Shown one piece after another: positions 11,172 through 21,813 of a stretch of DNA of 64,000 nucleotides (position 1 is its first letter; each line of letters begins with the position of its first letter). A program made the position numbers and the translations under genes. The DNA is from Platanthera guangdongensis (lineage: Eukaryota; Streptophyta; Magnoliopsida; Asparagales; Orchidaceae). The notes beneath the pieces are model-generated. The model had not been told where the DNA came from. It did no database searches and worked only from the letters and a program-made list of their open reading frames with translations. The DNA is taken from positions 151,607,010 through 151,671,009 of the forward strand of contig CM077167.1 of NCBI GenBank assembly GCA_039583875.1, in the 5' to 3' direction.

Positions 11172-11513
11172 TGATGCAGTAGCCCCGAGCCGACCCCTCC
11201 GGTTGACTAGCCAGAGGACCAGTTCTAGCGACCACTATCGGGCGGCAGCCCAAGCACCCCACCCATTACCGCGCCTATTCTCAGCGCGGCAGGATGTTGG
11301 GCCCATAACCCACAGGTCGGAGGATCAAAACCTCCCTCTAAGCTCTTTATCAAGGGGGTTGGGTTCGAGACCTGGCCCCAACATCCCGCCCGAACTGAGA
11401 ATAGGCGCGGTCATGGGTGGGGGGTGTGCTTGGGCTGCAGCCCGACAGTTGTCTCCAGAACGTGGTCCTCTGGCTAGACCAACCGAGAGGGTAGGCTCGG
11501 GGCTACTGCATCA
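11172..11513. mobile_element. 342-bp inverted-repeat (foldback) element with a tRNA-like core
   Basis: The ends are inverted: TGATGCAGTAGCCCCGAGCC at 11172 and its complement ending at 11513. The arms continue as imperfect complements for about 130 bases each (GCCAGAGGACCA, GCAGCCCAAGCAC, CGCGCCTATTCTCAG, GATGTTGGGCC). The roughly 70-base centre holds an initiator tRNA-Met-like sequence and, to its right, GGGTTCGAGACCTGG, which fits a pol III box B. It could be a foldback element, or two SINE copies head to head. No clear target duplication is seen. Confidence 0.7.
11281..11341 (+). pseudogene. initiator tRNA-Met-like relic
   Basis: The string GGGCCCATAACCCACAGGTC is the anticodon arm and variable loop of plant initiator tRNA-Met (anticodon CAT at 11304-11306). 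It is followed by a T-arm-like GGAGGATCAAAACCTCC in which the usual TTCGA is changed. A shortened D-arm (CAGCGCGGCAGGAT) precedes it. The acceptor stem is not paired, so this is a tRNA-derived relic rather than a working gene. Confidence 0.65.
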
Positions 11514-11524
11514 GTCTTGATCCA

Positions 11525-13317
11525 CTTCCATGAGCTCGCCTTCCTCGATCGCTTGATGGAACAGATCCGTCAAGGTCCTCCTCCTCCCCAGGTCCAAATT
11601 TAGCCAGCCAATCAGCTCCTGCACACTCTCTCTCTTGGAACGTGTTGTATGGAGAAAGTACGGAACCCCCCGATGATCTCCCTCACCTTGGAAAAGTACT
11701 TCACAAGGGTGGGTTCCCGAGCTTCGAACTCTCCTCGAATTTGTGATGCCACAACCAGCGAGTTCGTGAAAGACTCCACATCCTGAATCTCAAGCTCCCT
11801 CTCCAAATGAAGGTCGACTATCACGACATTATATACTCTGCTTGGGTTGTTAGTTGTAGGAATATGCAAGACCACCGCCTGCTCTATGGTGACTCCCTGA
11901 AGACTTGTCAACACCACCCCTGCTCCGAGGGAGTGCTTTCCCGAGGCCCCATCCACCGTCATCTTCCATGCCTCCTGCGGCCCCGACTCCTCAGCCCCTA
12001 CCTCCATAATGTAGTCTGCCAAGAAGTCGTCCACCACCTACACCTTTTGGAGAGCCTTGGTACGAACGAGATATCGAATTCACTCAACTCGATAGACCAC
12101 TTGGCCAGTATACCCGAGTGCTCCACTGCTTCAAAAATCTTACGAAGGGGATGGTCTGTCACCACCCAAATCGAGTGTGCTTGTAAATATGGCCGGAGCT
12201 TCCTCGCTGAGATGATTAAGGCGTACGATAGTATTTCTAAGATAGGGTAGCGAAGCTCCGCCTTCTTTAGGATCCTGCTAACGTAATAGATGGCAGATGC
12301 TTCCTCCCTAACTAGGATAGAACTCACTGCCTCTCTCCCACTCCGAGATCCAAGTCAGATCCTCCCCATCCTTCGGGCTTTGAAGTAGAGGAGCCATGGA
12401 GAGCTGCCTCTTTAGTCCTTGGAAAGCTTCTTCACATTCAGCAGTCCACTCGAACCTTTGATTACCCCGCAGCACCTTGAAGAATTATGAGCACTTCTAT
12501 TCCGACCTAAAGCGGAATCTACTTAGGCCGGCCAGCTTTCCTGTCAAGTGCTGGACCTTCTTAGCATTGCGTGGCGACTCTAGCTAAAGGATGGCTTTCA
12601 CCTTATCTTGGTTGGGTTCTACCCACTCCGGGGTCAGAAGATGCCCTAGGAACTTCCCACGGCTTGCCCCAAAAACACACTTCAAGGGGTTCAGCCTCAT
12701 TTTGAACGTCCGCAAGGTGGCGAACGTCTCTTACATGTCCCGGAGTGTGTGAGTCCACACCCTTGCTTTTACCATAAGGTCATCAACATAGACCTCCAGG
12801 TTGCTCCCCCTCTAGTTCTGGAAGACTCGATCCATCGTGCGTTGGTATGTATAGCCCCTGTGTTTTTTAACCCAAAGCATCATTTATAACTGAAGCATCA
12901 CTCCCTTGTGATGAAGGAGACGTCCTTGATGTCGGGGAGGTGATTCGGATCTGAAGGTAACCTGAAAAAGCATCCAAAAAACTCATAATTGAAAAACCAA
13001 CGACTGAATCTACCAATATGTCGATTCAAGGCAGGTGGTAGCAATCTTTGGGGCACGATTTATTTAATAATGAAAAGTCAATACACATGCTCCATCCCCC
13101 CCCCATTTTTCACCATTACCATGTTGGAGACCCAGCCTGGATACTGGATCTCCGAGATGAAGCCGGCCTCCAGAAGCTTCTTGATCTCCTCGCAGATTGG
13201 CTCTTCCAACTTGGTTGGATGGTCCTCATCTTCTGGCATATGGGGCGCATCTTGGGATCTAGGTTTAGGCGGTGGCAGGCCACATCCGCATCGATGCCCG
13301 GCATGTCAGCCGCGCTT
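11525..13317 (-). pseudogene. Tat-1 reverse transcriptase, RNase H and archaeal-type RNase H
   Basis: On the minus strand it starts inside the ADMPGID motif that opens Tat reverse transcriptase, immediately at the Copia D insertion. The reverse transcriptase (13304-12350) is badly frameshifted. The first RNase H follows (SRILKKAELRYPILE, then RKLRPYLQAH, 12290-12100). After the FISF-type linker comes a second, archaeal-type RNase H (MTVDGASG near 11960, then TNNPSRVYN), a Tat-lineage hallmark. The frame ends in an EEGELMEVDQ-like linker next to the inverted repeat at 11513. The integrase that should follow is missing. Confidence 0.8.
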
Positions 13318-13683
13318 TGTTGAAGTTGGTGACCGGGCGGTCTGGCGGTCTGTCTTGACGGGTTGAAGACCGCGCGGTCTGGCGGTTTGTCTCAGCCGGC
13401 TTGGAGACCGGGCGGTCTAACGGTCTCCCCTGACATCTCTCTTCTTCTCTTGTGGTAGCCGTGCGGTTAGCCCTTCCTCTGTCTAACCGCGCGGCTTGTA
13501 CGGTTTGTTTTGTATAGTCCGCTTAGTCCTGTAAATTTTTAGTCCCACATCTCTTATTTGTATTCTCTCATCTCTCCTCCATTCTATATAAGGGAGGGCA
13601 TACCTTTGTAATAGATACATTTTTTCAGAGAATAAAGTTTCAGATTAAAACCATTTCTGCTTGTTGTTTGTTCGTTTCTAACA
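13318..13683 (+). repeat. 5' LTR of Copia D (366 bp)
   Basis: TGTTGAAGTTGG to TTTCTAACA. U3 carries GACCGGGCGGTC, GACCGCGCGGTC and GACCGGGCGGTC plus related CCGCGCGG half-sites within 170 bases. A TATA box (TCTATATAAGGG) lies at about 13583. An AATAAA polyadenylation signal is at about 13630. Confidence 0.93.
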
Positions 13684-13697
13684 TGGTATCAGAGCAC
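13684..13697 (+). other. primer binding site of Copia D (initiator tRNA-Met)
   Basis: TGGTATCAGAGCAC directly follows the LTR end, complementary to the 3' end of plant initiator tRNA-Met. Confidence 0.93.
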
Positions 13698-14429
13698 ACG
13701 GTCTTTTCCTCTTTGATGTGAGCGCCCTCTGATTCTCGCCGCTTATTTCTGATTCTTGCGACCTGTCTTTGCGGCTTGTCCTCTCTTCCGCCCGCTGCTC
13801 TGTTCGCGCGGCTTGTTGCTTCTTTTCTCTAGCTGCTCTTCTTCGCGCGACCTGTTTAGTTGTCGCCGCGACCTTCTTCCTTCTAGCCGCCTGTTTGTTC
13901 CCTAGATGTGCGGCTGCCTGCGTTCGCCCGGATTGCGACTTGTTGTCGCTGCTGCTTCTTGCTTCCTCTTCTCTTCTGTTCGCACGGACTTTTTAGTACG
14001 CGCGACCTCTTCCCCGCTGTGCCTTGGTCTGCTTCCTGACTGCTGCGGTTTCGCGCGGGTTGCTCTCTTCCTCTCCGCGGCTTTCTCCTTCTTTTTTTCG
14101 CGACCTGTTTTCGCGATCTCCTCTATTCACCGTGATTTCTTCTAAGTCGCCGCGACTGTTGCCTTCTACCCGCTCCTGCTTGCTAGTCGCGCCGGCCTCA
14201 TTTTTAGCCGTGCGACTTGTTCTCCTCTGTTCGCCCGCCTTTTTTTTTCAAGCCGTGCGACTTTTTCTCTTTGCTTTGCTCTGCTTCTTGGTCGTGGCCT
14301 TCCTAGCCGCACGACTGTTCTCTGTTCGCCCGCCTTGGTTTTCTCTTCTCTTCTTCGCTTCACCGTTCGGCTTCTTTCTCCTCCTCGCGGCTTGTTCTTA
14401 TCCCCGCGGTTTGCTCCCCTCTTGCTTCC
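13698..14429 (+). other. pyrimidine-rich leader where gag should be
   Basis: About 730 bases of C/T-rich sequence with dozens of variants of CGCGCGACCTGTT and CCGCGCGGCTTGTT, plus TTCTTCTTT runs. Several open frames exist but they are low-complexity products of the repeats. No gag capsid or CCHC zinc-knuckle text is present. Confidence 0.7.
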
Positions 14430-17400
14430 ATGGCTTCCCCCTCCTCCAGACTGTCCGCCTCGGTGGTCACCTCTTCTGGTAGCGCTCATGTTGTTACTCG
14501 CGGACGATGGCTCATTGACTCTGGTGCTACAAATTATATGACGGGCAATCCTCAGTGTTTCTCTCTTCTTGACACACATGCACAGTTGCCCCCGGTCATT
14601 GTTGCGGATGGGTCTCCCTCACCCGTCCATGGGACGGGCATGGTTCAAGTCACTCCATCTCTCTGCCTAGCTGATACCCTCTATGTGCCCAACCCAATTT
14701 CCGTGCAATTTATTATCGGTTACTTCTTTATGCAAGCAACTACGGTGTTCTGTCATATTCACCCCTACCTCTTGTGCCTTTCAGGATCCGGACTCCCAAC
14801 GGACGATTGCTACAGGGACTGAGAGTGGTGGCCTCTACTTCCTCGATAATGTTTCTGCTCTCTCTGCCTTCTCCACCTCCTCTACAGATCTTCTCCAATG
14901 GCATCTTCGCCTTGGACATGCTCCTCCCCGCATTCTACGCCAGCTCCTGCCCACCTCCCTCCTTATCCTCCTCCTCTAAACTATGATGCCTGTCAACTTG
15001 GCAAACATCACCGCTCGTCCTTCCCACCAACGCAAAGTCGGGGCTCTTCCGTCTGTTCGACCTCGTTCACTCTGACATTTGGGGTCCCGCTCCTACCCTC
15101 ACCATCGGTGGGGTAGTTCCTATTTTGTCACATTCATTGATGATTTATCTCGGTGTACGTGGGTGTATCTTCTCAAGGATCGCTCCGAGCTGTTCTCTGT
15201 TTGGACCTCATTTTACTCTATGGTTAAGACTCAGTTTGATACATCTATTAAAATTCTTCGTTCTGACAATGCTAAGGAGTATCTTAGCCACGACTCTCTC
15301 CTTTTGTATTCACCATGGTGTTATTCGTCAGACAAGCTGTGTCTACACCTCCCAAAAAAAGGGGTGGCGGAATGTAAAAACTGTCACCTCCTTGATGTCG
15401 CTCGCACTCTGCTGACTCATATGCATGTTCCTCGTTCCTATTGGGGCTATGCTATCCTCCTCTCCTGCTATCTCATCAATCGCCTTCCTCCACAGTTCTC
15501 CACGGTGCTACCCCTTCTCCCTTCTTTATCCGAACAAGGATCCCTTTCCTCTTCCCCTGCACATCTTTGGGTGCACCGCCTTTGTGCACTCTCCCGCTAC
15601 CACCCGTGACAAACTCTCACCCCGTGCCACTAAATGTGTCTTTCTGGGGTACTCTCCCACTCAGAAAGGTTACTGTTGCTTTGACCCCGTTACCCGCAAG
15701 CAATTTGTCTCTACGGATGTCACCTTCTTTGACAATGCATCTTACTTCTCTCACGCTTCCTCCTCTCCTCCTCTTGATCCTACGGCTCATACCGACCCAT
15801 CCATTCCCTCTGCTCCCACGGCTGTTCCACCATCTCCACCATCTCCGCCATCTCCACCTCCTCCACCATCTCCACCCTCTCCTCCGCTTTCTCCCTCCAC
15901 TCCGTTGCCATCTCTCTCTACTCCCGGGCCAGCTCTCTCCACCACGGATACTCCGGATACTGAGGCACCTGCTGACCTGGATCTCCCCATTGCTCTTTGC
16001 AAAGGGGTTCGGGCATGTACCCAACACCCGCTTGCTGCAGTTGTTTCCTACGATCGTCTTACCCCTTCTCGCAGAGCTTTTGCACTGGCTATCTCGGCCA
16101 CTGCCACCCCCCGTTCCTACCAGGAGGCCCTTACTATTCCTCATTGGAAAGCTGCCATGGATGAGGAGATTGCTACTCTCACTGAACGGGGTACCTGGAC
16201 CTTGTTCCTCCTCCTTTCAGCACGGATGTTGTTGGTTGTCGATGGGTCTTCGTGGTGAAGTTTACCCAGATGGCAGTGTGGACCGTTATAAGGCTTGCCT
16301 GGTTGCCAAGGGTTTTACCCAAACTTATGGCGTTGATTACTTTGACACTTTCTCTCTAGTGGCTCGTCTCAGCACTATTCAGGTTCTTCTCTCTGTGGAT
16401 GTCAACAGGGATTGGACCATCTCGCATCTTGATGTTAAGAATGCTTTCCTCTATGGTGATCTGCACGAAGATGTTTACATGGAGCAACCTCCGGGGTATG
16501 TTGCTCAGGGGGAGCCACGGGTATGCCGGCTCAAGAAGGCTATCAATGGCCTCAAGCAGAGTCCTCGTACCTGGTTTTACAAGTTCAGTGGCATTGTTTC
16601 GGCCATTGGTTTTACAAGAAGCTCAGCAGATCACTCCTTGTTTGTTCGGAAAACAGCCTCTGGTCTTGTTGTTCTTGCAGTGTATGTTGATGACATTCTT
16701 CTTACCGGTGATGATCAGGATGGGGTATTGATGACCAAGAACATCTTCGTCAACATCTGGTCACAAAGGATATGGGCTCCCCAAAATACTTTCTGGGGAT
16801 TGAAATCTCTCGGAAGCCCGACTCCTTAGTTCTCTCTCAGCGTAAGTATGCCCTTGATCTTTTAAAAGAGGCAGGATTGATTGGAGCAAAACATGCCCGA
16901 TGCCCCATGGCAACTGGAGAAGACAAAACCTGGACAGATGATTCGCCTCCTCTTTCAGATAGTTCGCGGTACAGGCGTCTGGTTGGTGTAAGCTCATATA
17001 TCTCACAGTGACCAGGCCCGACATTTCCTATGCTGTGGGCAAGGTGAGTCAATTCATGCAAGCACCTAGGGAGTGCCATCTACAGTCCGCCTTGCGGATC
17101 TTGGAGTATGTCAAAGCAGCGCCGGGGAAAGGATTACTTTTTCAGAAGAATGGTCATCTGAGGATTGAAGCCTACTCAGATGCAAGTTATGCTGATGACA
17201 AAAGCGATCGCAAGTCAACCTCAGGTTTTTGCACCTTTGTTGTGGGAAATCTGGTGAGCTGGAAGAGCAAGAAGCAGTGTGTTGTCTCTAGGTCCAGTGC
17301 AGAAGCTGAGTATCGCAGTATGGCGTCGACCACTTGTGAGTTAAAATGGCTGCGGGCTCTCATGCTAGATTTAGGAGAGGTCTACAACCATCCTCTACCT

Positions 17401-17640
17401 ATGTTCTGTGATAACAAGACCTCCATATACATCTCCAAAAATCCTGTCTTCCATGAAAGAACAAAGCACATTGAGGTCGACTGTCATTTCATTCGTGAAG
17501 AGATCTTAAAGGATCAAATTTGCACTCCCTTTGTCACATCTGATAAAGAGCTGGCTGACATCTTCACCAAGCCAGTTTCCGCCTCGTTTCTTCATATTTG
17601 CGACAAACTGGGCATGATCGATATATATGCTCCAGCTTGA
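14430..17640 (+). pseudogene. copia pol of Copia D: protease, integrase, reverse transcriptase, RNase H
   Basis: ATG 14430 opens a short frame that reaches the protease motif WLIDSGATNYM at about 14510 without any gag. Frameshifts then separate the pre-integrase region, the integrase core (VTFIDDLSRCTWVYLL, ILRSDNAKEY, KGVAECKN; 15120-15440), the reverse transcriptase (LVAKGFTQTYGVDY, VYVDDILLTG; 16290-16730) and RNase H (17008-17640: AYSDASYADD, SSAEAEYRS, FCDNKTS, ADIFTKPVS). Catalytic YVDD and the RNase H acidic residues remain. At least five frame changes mean no polyprotein can be made. It ends at TGA 17638. Confidence 0.88.
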
Positions 17641-17647
17641 GGGGGAG
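17638..17647 (+). other. polypurine tract of Copia D
   Basis: TGAGGGGGAG overlaps the pol stop codon and touches the 3' LTR. Confidence 0.85.
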
Positions 17648-18013
17648 TGTTGAAGTTGGTGACCGGGCGGTCTGGCGGTCTGTCTTGACGTGTTGAAGAC
17701 CGCGCGGTCTGACAGTTTGTCTCAGCCGGTTTGGAGACCGGGCGGTCTAACGGTCTCCCCTGACATCTCTCTTCTTCTCTTGTGGTAGCCGTGCGGTTAG
17801 CCCTTCCTCTGTCTAACCGCGCGGCTTGTGCGGTTTGTTTTGTATAGTCCGCTTAGTCCTGTAAATCTTTAGTCCCACATCTCTTATTTGTATTCTCTCA
17901 TCTCTCCTCCATTCTATATAAGGGAGGGCATACCTTTGTAATAGATACCTTTTTTCAGAGAATAAAGTTTCAGATTAAAACCATTTCTGCTTGTTGTTTA
18001 TTCGTTTCTAACA
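17648..18013 (+). repeat. 3' LTR of Copia D (366 bp)
   Basis: Same length as the 5' LTR with about eight substitutions, including changes in the GACCG motifs (for example CTGGCGG to CTGACAG). Confidence 0.93.
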
Positions 18014-19194
18014 TGCTCCAAGCGAAGATGTCAACATTGCTCTGGATGCAAGCCTGCACTCTCTCCTGGTCCTCGGGGCTCAGACCCCTGCTGATCCTCA
18101 CCTTCTGCACCTGGCCGGCACTTGTGAAGACTTCCATCTCCACCACTTCCTCTGTCGGCTCCAGCCGTGACTGCTCCCAGCCGGCCCTTGCCTCCTCTTC
18201 CTACCCCAACTCCTCTTCTCCTCCTACTCCCTCAACTTCCATCGCCTCCTCAAGGCTCTCACGCTGCTGCTGCTCAATCTACACGCCTCTCTGGGCTTCC
18301 CTCTCAGCCCCGTCTTCCACCTCCACCTGCCGACCCTCCTGCGGATCCAACTCTTCATCCCTCTGGACCTCCTGCACATCTCCTCCCCGCTCCTCCTCCT
18401 CAATCTGCTCCCCTCTGACTTCCTCTTCGGCTTCCTCTCTCGCCTCCTCTAGGCTCATCTCCTCCTCTTCGACTACATCTTCATGTGCCGCCATATCCTT
18501 CTACAACTCCTCTGCCTCTGCCATCTATGATATGGTGTTGACTGCCGTAACGTAGCACTGTCTTGCCACCTTTGGGTCCCCTCTAACCCTGACCTGCACC
18601 CCCCCATTGTTTAACTTGAGGCACTGATGAAACGAGGCGGGGACGCAGCGAAAGGCGCTGATGAGGGGGCGCCCAAAGATGGCGCTATAGCAGCTCGAGG
18701 CATCCACGATCACGAAACTGCAGTTCCGTGACACGCCCCCAACTTCACATGCAACCCTACTCCTGCTTCTACTTCCTTCCTCTCTCCCGAGAAACCGAAC
18801 AAAGTCCCGTCCGAAGATACTACTCTCTTGCCCTAAACCTGCATCTCATCGAAGGCCTTTTTGAAGATCACATTTACGGAGCTCCCGTTGTCCACTATGA
18901 TCTTGGAGACCGTGAAGTTTTCTATCACCGTCTGGATTACTAAGGCGTCGCAGAACGAGTCTTCATAATCCGGTATATCCTCTGAATAAAAGGTATTTTT
19001 TTCTTTCGGGGGCGGAGCCTGTGAGGTCGAGGCTACCCCCCTTTGGTACATGGTCTGAAGGCTACCCTTAGGAGCAGCCTCGATCCCAACTCCTCCATGG
19101 ATCACCCCGATCCCTCCCCGGGTTCCTACATCCACCCCGCATATCTATCCTCCGTCTCCCGTGCTGCACTTCCATGATCCTTACCGGCGGATCC
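18014..19194 (-). pseudogene. Tat-1 protease and start of reverse transcriptase
   Basis: The minus strand shows the aspartic protease motif IIVDNGSSVNVIF (about 18860) and its C-terminal partner DASSCYSAIFGRPLIS (about 18690). A glutamate-rich linker (18494-18279) follows, then NVDIFAWS at 18014-18040, where Copia D cuts the reverse transcriptase. The Tat protease usually has VDNGSS, which is kept here. Frameshifts separate the parts. Confidence 0.8.
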
Positions 19195-20653
19195 TGCCTC
19201 CTCACCCCTTGGCTTCCCTGGCTTCTCTCACTTCTAAGAACACTGGGCAAGTGGCCATTGCGTGACCCTCCTCCCGATGGAAGTCACGGAAAGGCAACAC
19301 CACCCTACCCCTTATTCCTTCTCCACCATCTCTTCTTCCAGCTCCTCCCCAAGCTCCTCTCCTTCCTCCTCTACCTCGTCAATCTCCATTGCCTCTTGCT
19401 GTTGCTGGAAGCGATCCGTCGGCCCCCTGCCACCATGCCGGCTGATCATACCTCCTTGGTTCACGAAAGTTATCTCTTCCCTGAAAGCCTCCTCCTAGTT
19501 CCTGGGGGGAGACCCTCCTGCGGCCTCCAACCTATCCAGTTGTTTGGCTCCCGGGCCCCCCGTCCTTGATGCTGTCTGTGCTGCCCCTATCCTCGGGGCT
19601 CCTCCCTCCTTTCTCTCTCTCTCTGCTCCTTCCGTCTTCCTGCTTCTGGCTCCTTCACATCATCCTCCGCCAACCTGGCTAGCTTCCTTGTAAATGCCGG
19701 ATTGGCCCTCTTGAAGTCTATCTCCTTTGCCGCCCTCTCCATGAGCTCCTAAAAAGAGAGGGGGGGGGGGGGCACTCTCTTCAACTCCATACTAAAGAAA
19801 CCCGGCCTCAGTCCCAAAGTAAACGCGAGCATCAACGTATACCATGGAACTTCCCGGACCAGGAGGACCTCTTCCTGAAACCGATCCACGTAATGTCCCA
19901 ACGTCTCATCCTACTTCTGCCTCACCGCAAACAGGCTCTTCGCCTCCTTCTTGTGCTTCTTCGATGTTGAGAACCTCAACAAGAAACTCCTTCGCAGATC
20001 TTCGAAACAGTGATTGACCTCGCTGGCAAATGGTGGAACCAATCCCGTGCCTTCTCCTTCAATGTGATGGCAAACAGCCGACAATAAACTTGAAGGCATC
20101 CGTCATCTGCCTTATCGAAATGACATCTTCAAACCACTGCACGTGCTGTACAGGGTCATCCTTCCCCGAGTAGTAGGACATGTCGGGCTCCCGGAACCCC
20201 TCCGGCACCGGAGCCAAGATGATGAGCTCACTGAATGGGCTCTCGCCACCTGCCTACGAGAGGGGACGTCTCGCGGCCTTGGCTGACTGGCCCAATACGC
20301 AAGAGACCGTGCCCAGGGAAGAGCTCTCGCACAGCAGCCTCCCTCTCGACAACTTCTGCCGGAATCTCCTTCCCGGGACGCTGGCATGGCAAGAGCTCTC
20401 TTGCCGCCACGTCCCACTCGCCAGCCTCCGTCGGGACCTCCTTCCACGGGCGCTGTCCAGGGGCGTTCTCGCCCAAGAGCAGGACCTCCTCTATCGGAAC
20501 CTGAGGCATTGCCCACTCGCTCCTTGCCGAGAAGGCCAAGCTGATGGTCTGCAAGACCTCTCGCCTGAAGTCCTCCAGCATCTTCCTCGTCGCTTCCTCT
20601 CCCCTGGAGGGGGAACCTCCTGAACCAGATCCTTCACCTTCACCTCCTTCCAT
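19195..20653 (-). pseudogene. Tat-1 gag
   Basis: ATG at 20653 (MEGGEGEGSGSGGSPSRGEE) opens a charged N-terminal region of about 140 residues. The retrotransposon gag capsid motif FEDLRRSFLLRFSTSKKHKK follows at about 19990, and the zinc-knuckle-like FHREEGHAMATC at about 19270 is at the C-terminal side. Gag packages the RNA in virus-like particles. Several frameshifts break it, and a G13 run at about 19760 lies in its middle. The start is the first ATG after the LTR and primer-site candidate. Confidence 0.75.
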
Positions 20654-20691
20654 CAGACTAAACTTGAGATTTTCTTGTATCAACTACCTTC

Positions 20692-20709
20692 CACGCTCAC
20701 CGCACCAGA
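20692..20709 (-). other. candidate primer binding site of Tat-1
   Basis: On the minus strand TTCTGGTGCGGTGAGCGTGG lies 2-4 bases inside the LTR end. Position and the TGG start fit a primer site, but I cannot name the tRNA with certainty. Confidence 0.5.
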
Positions 20710-20711
20710 AC

Positions 20712-21445
20712 TGTTGAAGTCAAAATCTGGCTTCGATAAGAGTTCGAAAAATAGGGGCATAGCCAACACCTACTCGTCCCAAGCTCTGACCTCCGACTGG
20801 TCGTGAAGGACTAGAAACTGACCCAAGGCCTGAACAGGGAGGTCCCACCGCTTACTCGGAAGATCTCTGAGAGCTTCCCCTCCAAAGATAAAAGCTGGGC
20901 TCGGAGCTCCTCAGAAAGCACAGAAAAAAGCCTTTCAAGTCCCGGGAAAGATATCTATATGTGCTTTTGAAGAACCCCTCTGGGTCTATTTATAGTTTTC
21001 TGAATTGGATCTGCAAATAACCATGCTGGGCTGACCTGAAAATACCAGAATACCCCAGGTTGGGTCTTCCAACAGCCAAACTCCACTGTTCTGAGGAGTT
21101 ATATGCAGACCACCTGGGGCAGAAGGGTAAAATTACCCGGGGTAGAAGAGTAAAAACCCTCTTGGGCATAAAAATGTGAAACAACCCCTTTTCTATGTGG
21201 CGAGTGGGGGAGCACCTGGCGGCGAAACGGGCCTTCCTGCTCATCTCGCTGATATCCTTTGCTATGGGGTCTTCTCGCATTTTAAAGGTCTTCTCGCTGC
21301 CCTAGGAGGGGTGTCTTGCATACTGCAGAGGCCACTCGTCTCGCCACCTGCGAGTGGACCCCATGGTCCCACTCGCCCATCAATTCCACTTGCCCGCCTC
21401 GACTATTCGCGCTTTGAGGACCTTTCGGAAGCCCGAGGTTGTACA
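20712..21445 (-). repeat. 5' LTR of Tat-1 (734 bp)
   Basis: On the plus strand it runs TGTTGAAG to TTGTACA; on its own strand TGTACAACC to CAACA. TATAAATAG on the minus strand at about 20990 gives the orientation, with U3 to the right. U3 has many CTCGC/GCGAG pairs. A second copy of the family is at 9591-10295. To the right the sequence belongs to Tat-2's LTR. Confidence 0.75.
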
Positions 21446-21727
21446 GGGATCTGAAGTCTCTCTCTCCCGCCCCCACCCCAAGCTATAACGGGGAGCGGCC
21501 TGTCCCCACCGATTCTTCGAACAGGTTATAATCACACGAAACTAGTGGACTTTGACAAGCACAGACCCGGTCACGTGGTTTTTTACCCAGTTGAGGGGTT
21601 TTTCCACGTCATCACATCTTGAGTCAACCTTTCATTTTCTCTGAATGTGTGCGCACTCGACCGCTCTGCAAGCTAAGACGGTCCAATTGAATCTGGTACG
21701 ACCAGAGCATCGAATTAGCCCGCAATA
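21446..21727 (+). repeat. 3' end of the Tat-2 5' LTR
   Basis: About 280 bases lie between the Tat-1 LTR end and the Tat-2 primer site. They include the GGTTTTTTACCCAGTTGAGG and TTTTTCCACGTC strings that look like R/U5. The rest of the LTR would be left of Tat-1, outside the window. Confidence 0.6.
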
Positions 21728-21730
21728 GTT

Positions 21731-21747
21731 TGGCGTTGTCTGTGGGA
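21731..21747 (+). other. primer binding site of Tat-2
   Basis: TGGCGTTGTCTGTGGGA matches the Tat-lineage primer site TGGCGCCGTCTGTGGGA except for one or two changes. Confidence 0.85.
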
Positions 21748-21813
21748 ACACGATTCCCAACATCATTCAAAAGAATAAGATCACCAGCCTTGCCACTTCC
21801 AAGTCCTGCTTCA

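Larger units (their letters stand above)
13318..18013 (+). mobile_element. Copia D: complete-ended Ty1/copia element without gag
   Basis: Two 366-bp LTRs (TGTTGAAG to CTAACA) flank a tRNA-Met primer site, a pyrimidine-rich leader, a frameshifted pol and a purine tract. The LTRs differ at only about eight positions by eye (about 98% identity), so insertion is fairly recent. It splits Tat-1 between the IFAWS and ADMPGID motifs of reverse transcriptase. Flanks are CGCTT and TGCTC, which share only GCT, so the target duplication is unclear. Confidence 0.9.
5855..21445 (-). mobile_element. Tat-1: minus-strand Ty3/gypsy Tat element, nested and broken
   Basis: Read on the minus strand the order is 5' LTR (21445-20712), gag, protease, reverse transcriptase, RNase H, archaeal-type RNase H, integrase tail, an 86-bp tandem array and an antisense gene. 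This is the Tat-lineage plan. The 3' LTR lies left of the window, beyond Copia A. Copia D interrupts the reverse transcriptase, and a composite block at 9591-11513 replaces most of the integrase. The element sits in the 5' LTR of the plus-strand Tat-2. Confidence 0.8.

Noticed and set aside
15441..16829. 462-codon plus-strand frame and 175-codon minus-strand frame in Copia D
   Set aside because: The first part of the plus frame is out of phase with integrase; only its end is real reverse transcriptase. The minus frame mirrors a proline-rich linker.
18013..18555. Serine-rich 180-codon plus-strand frame
   Set aside because: It is the reverse of the glutamate-rich protease/reverse-transcriptase linker of Tat-1.
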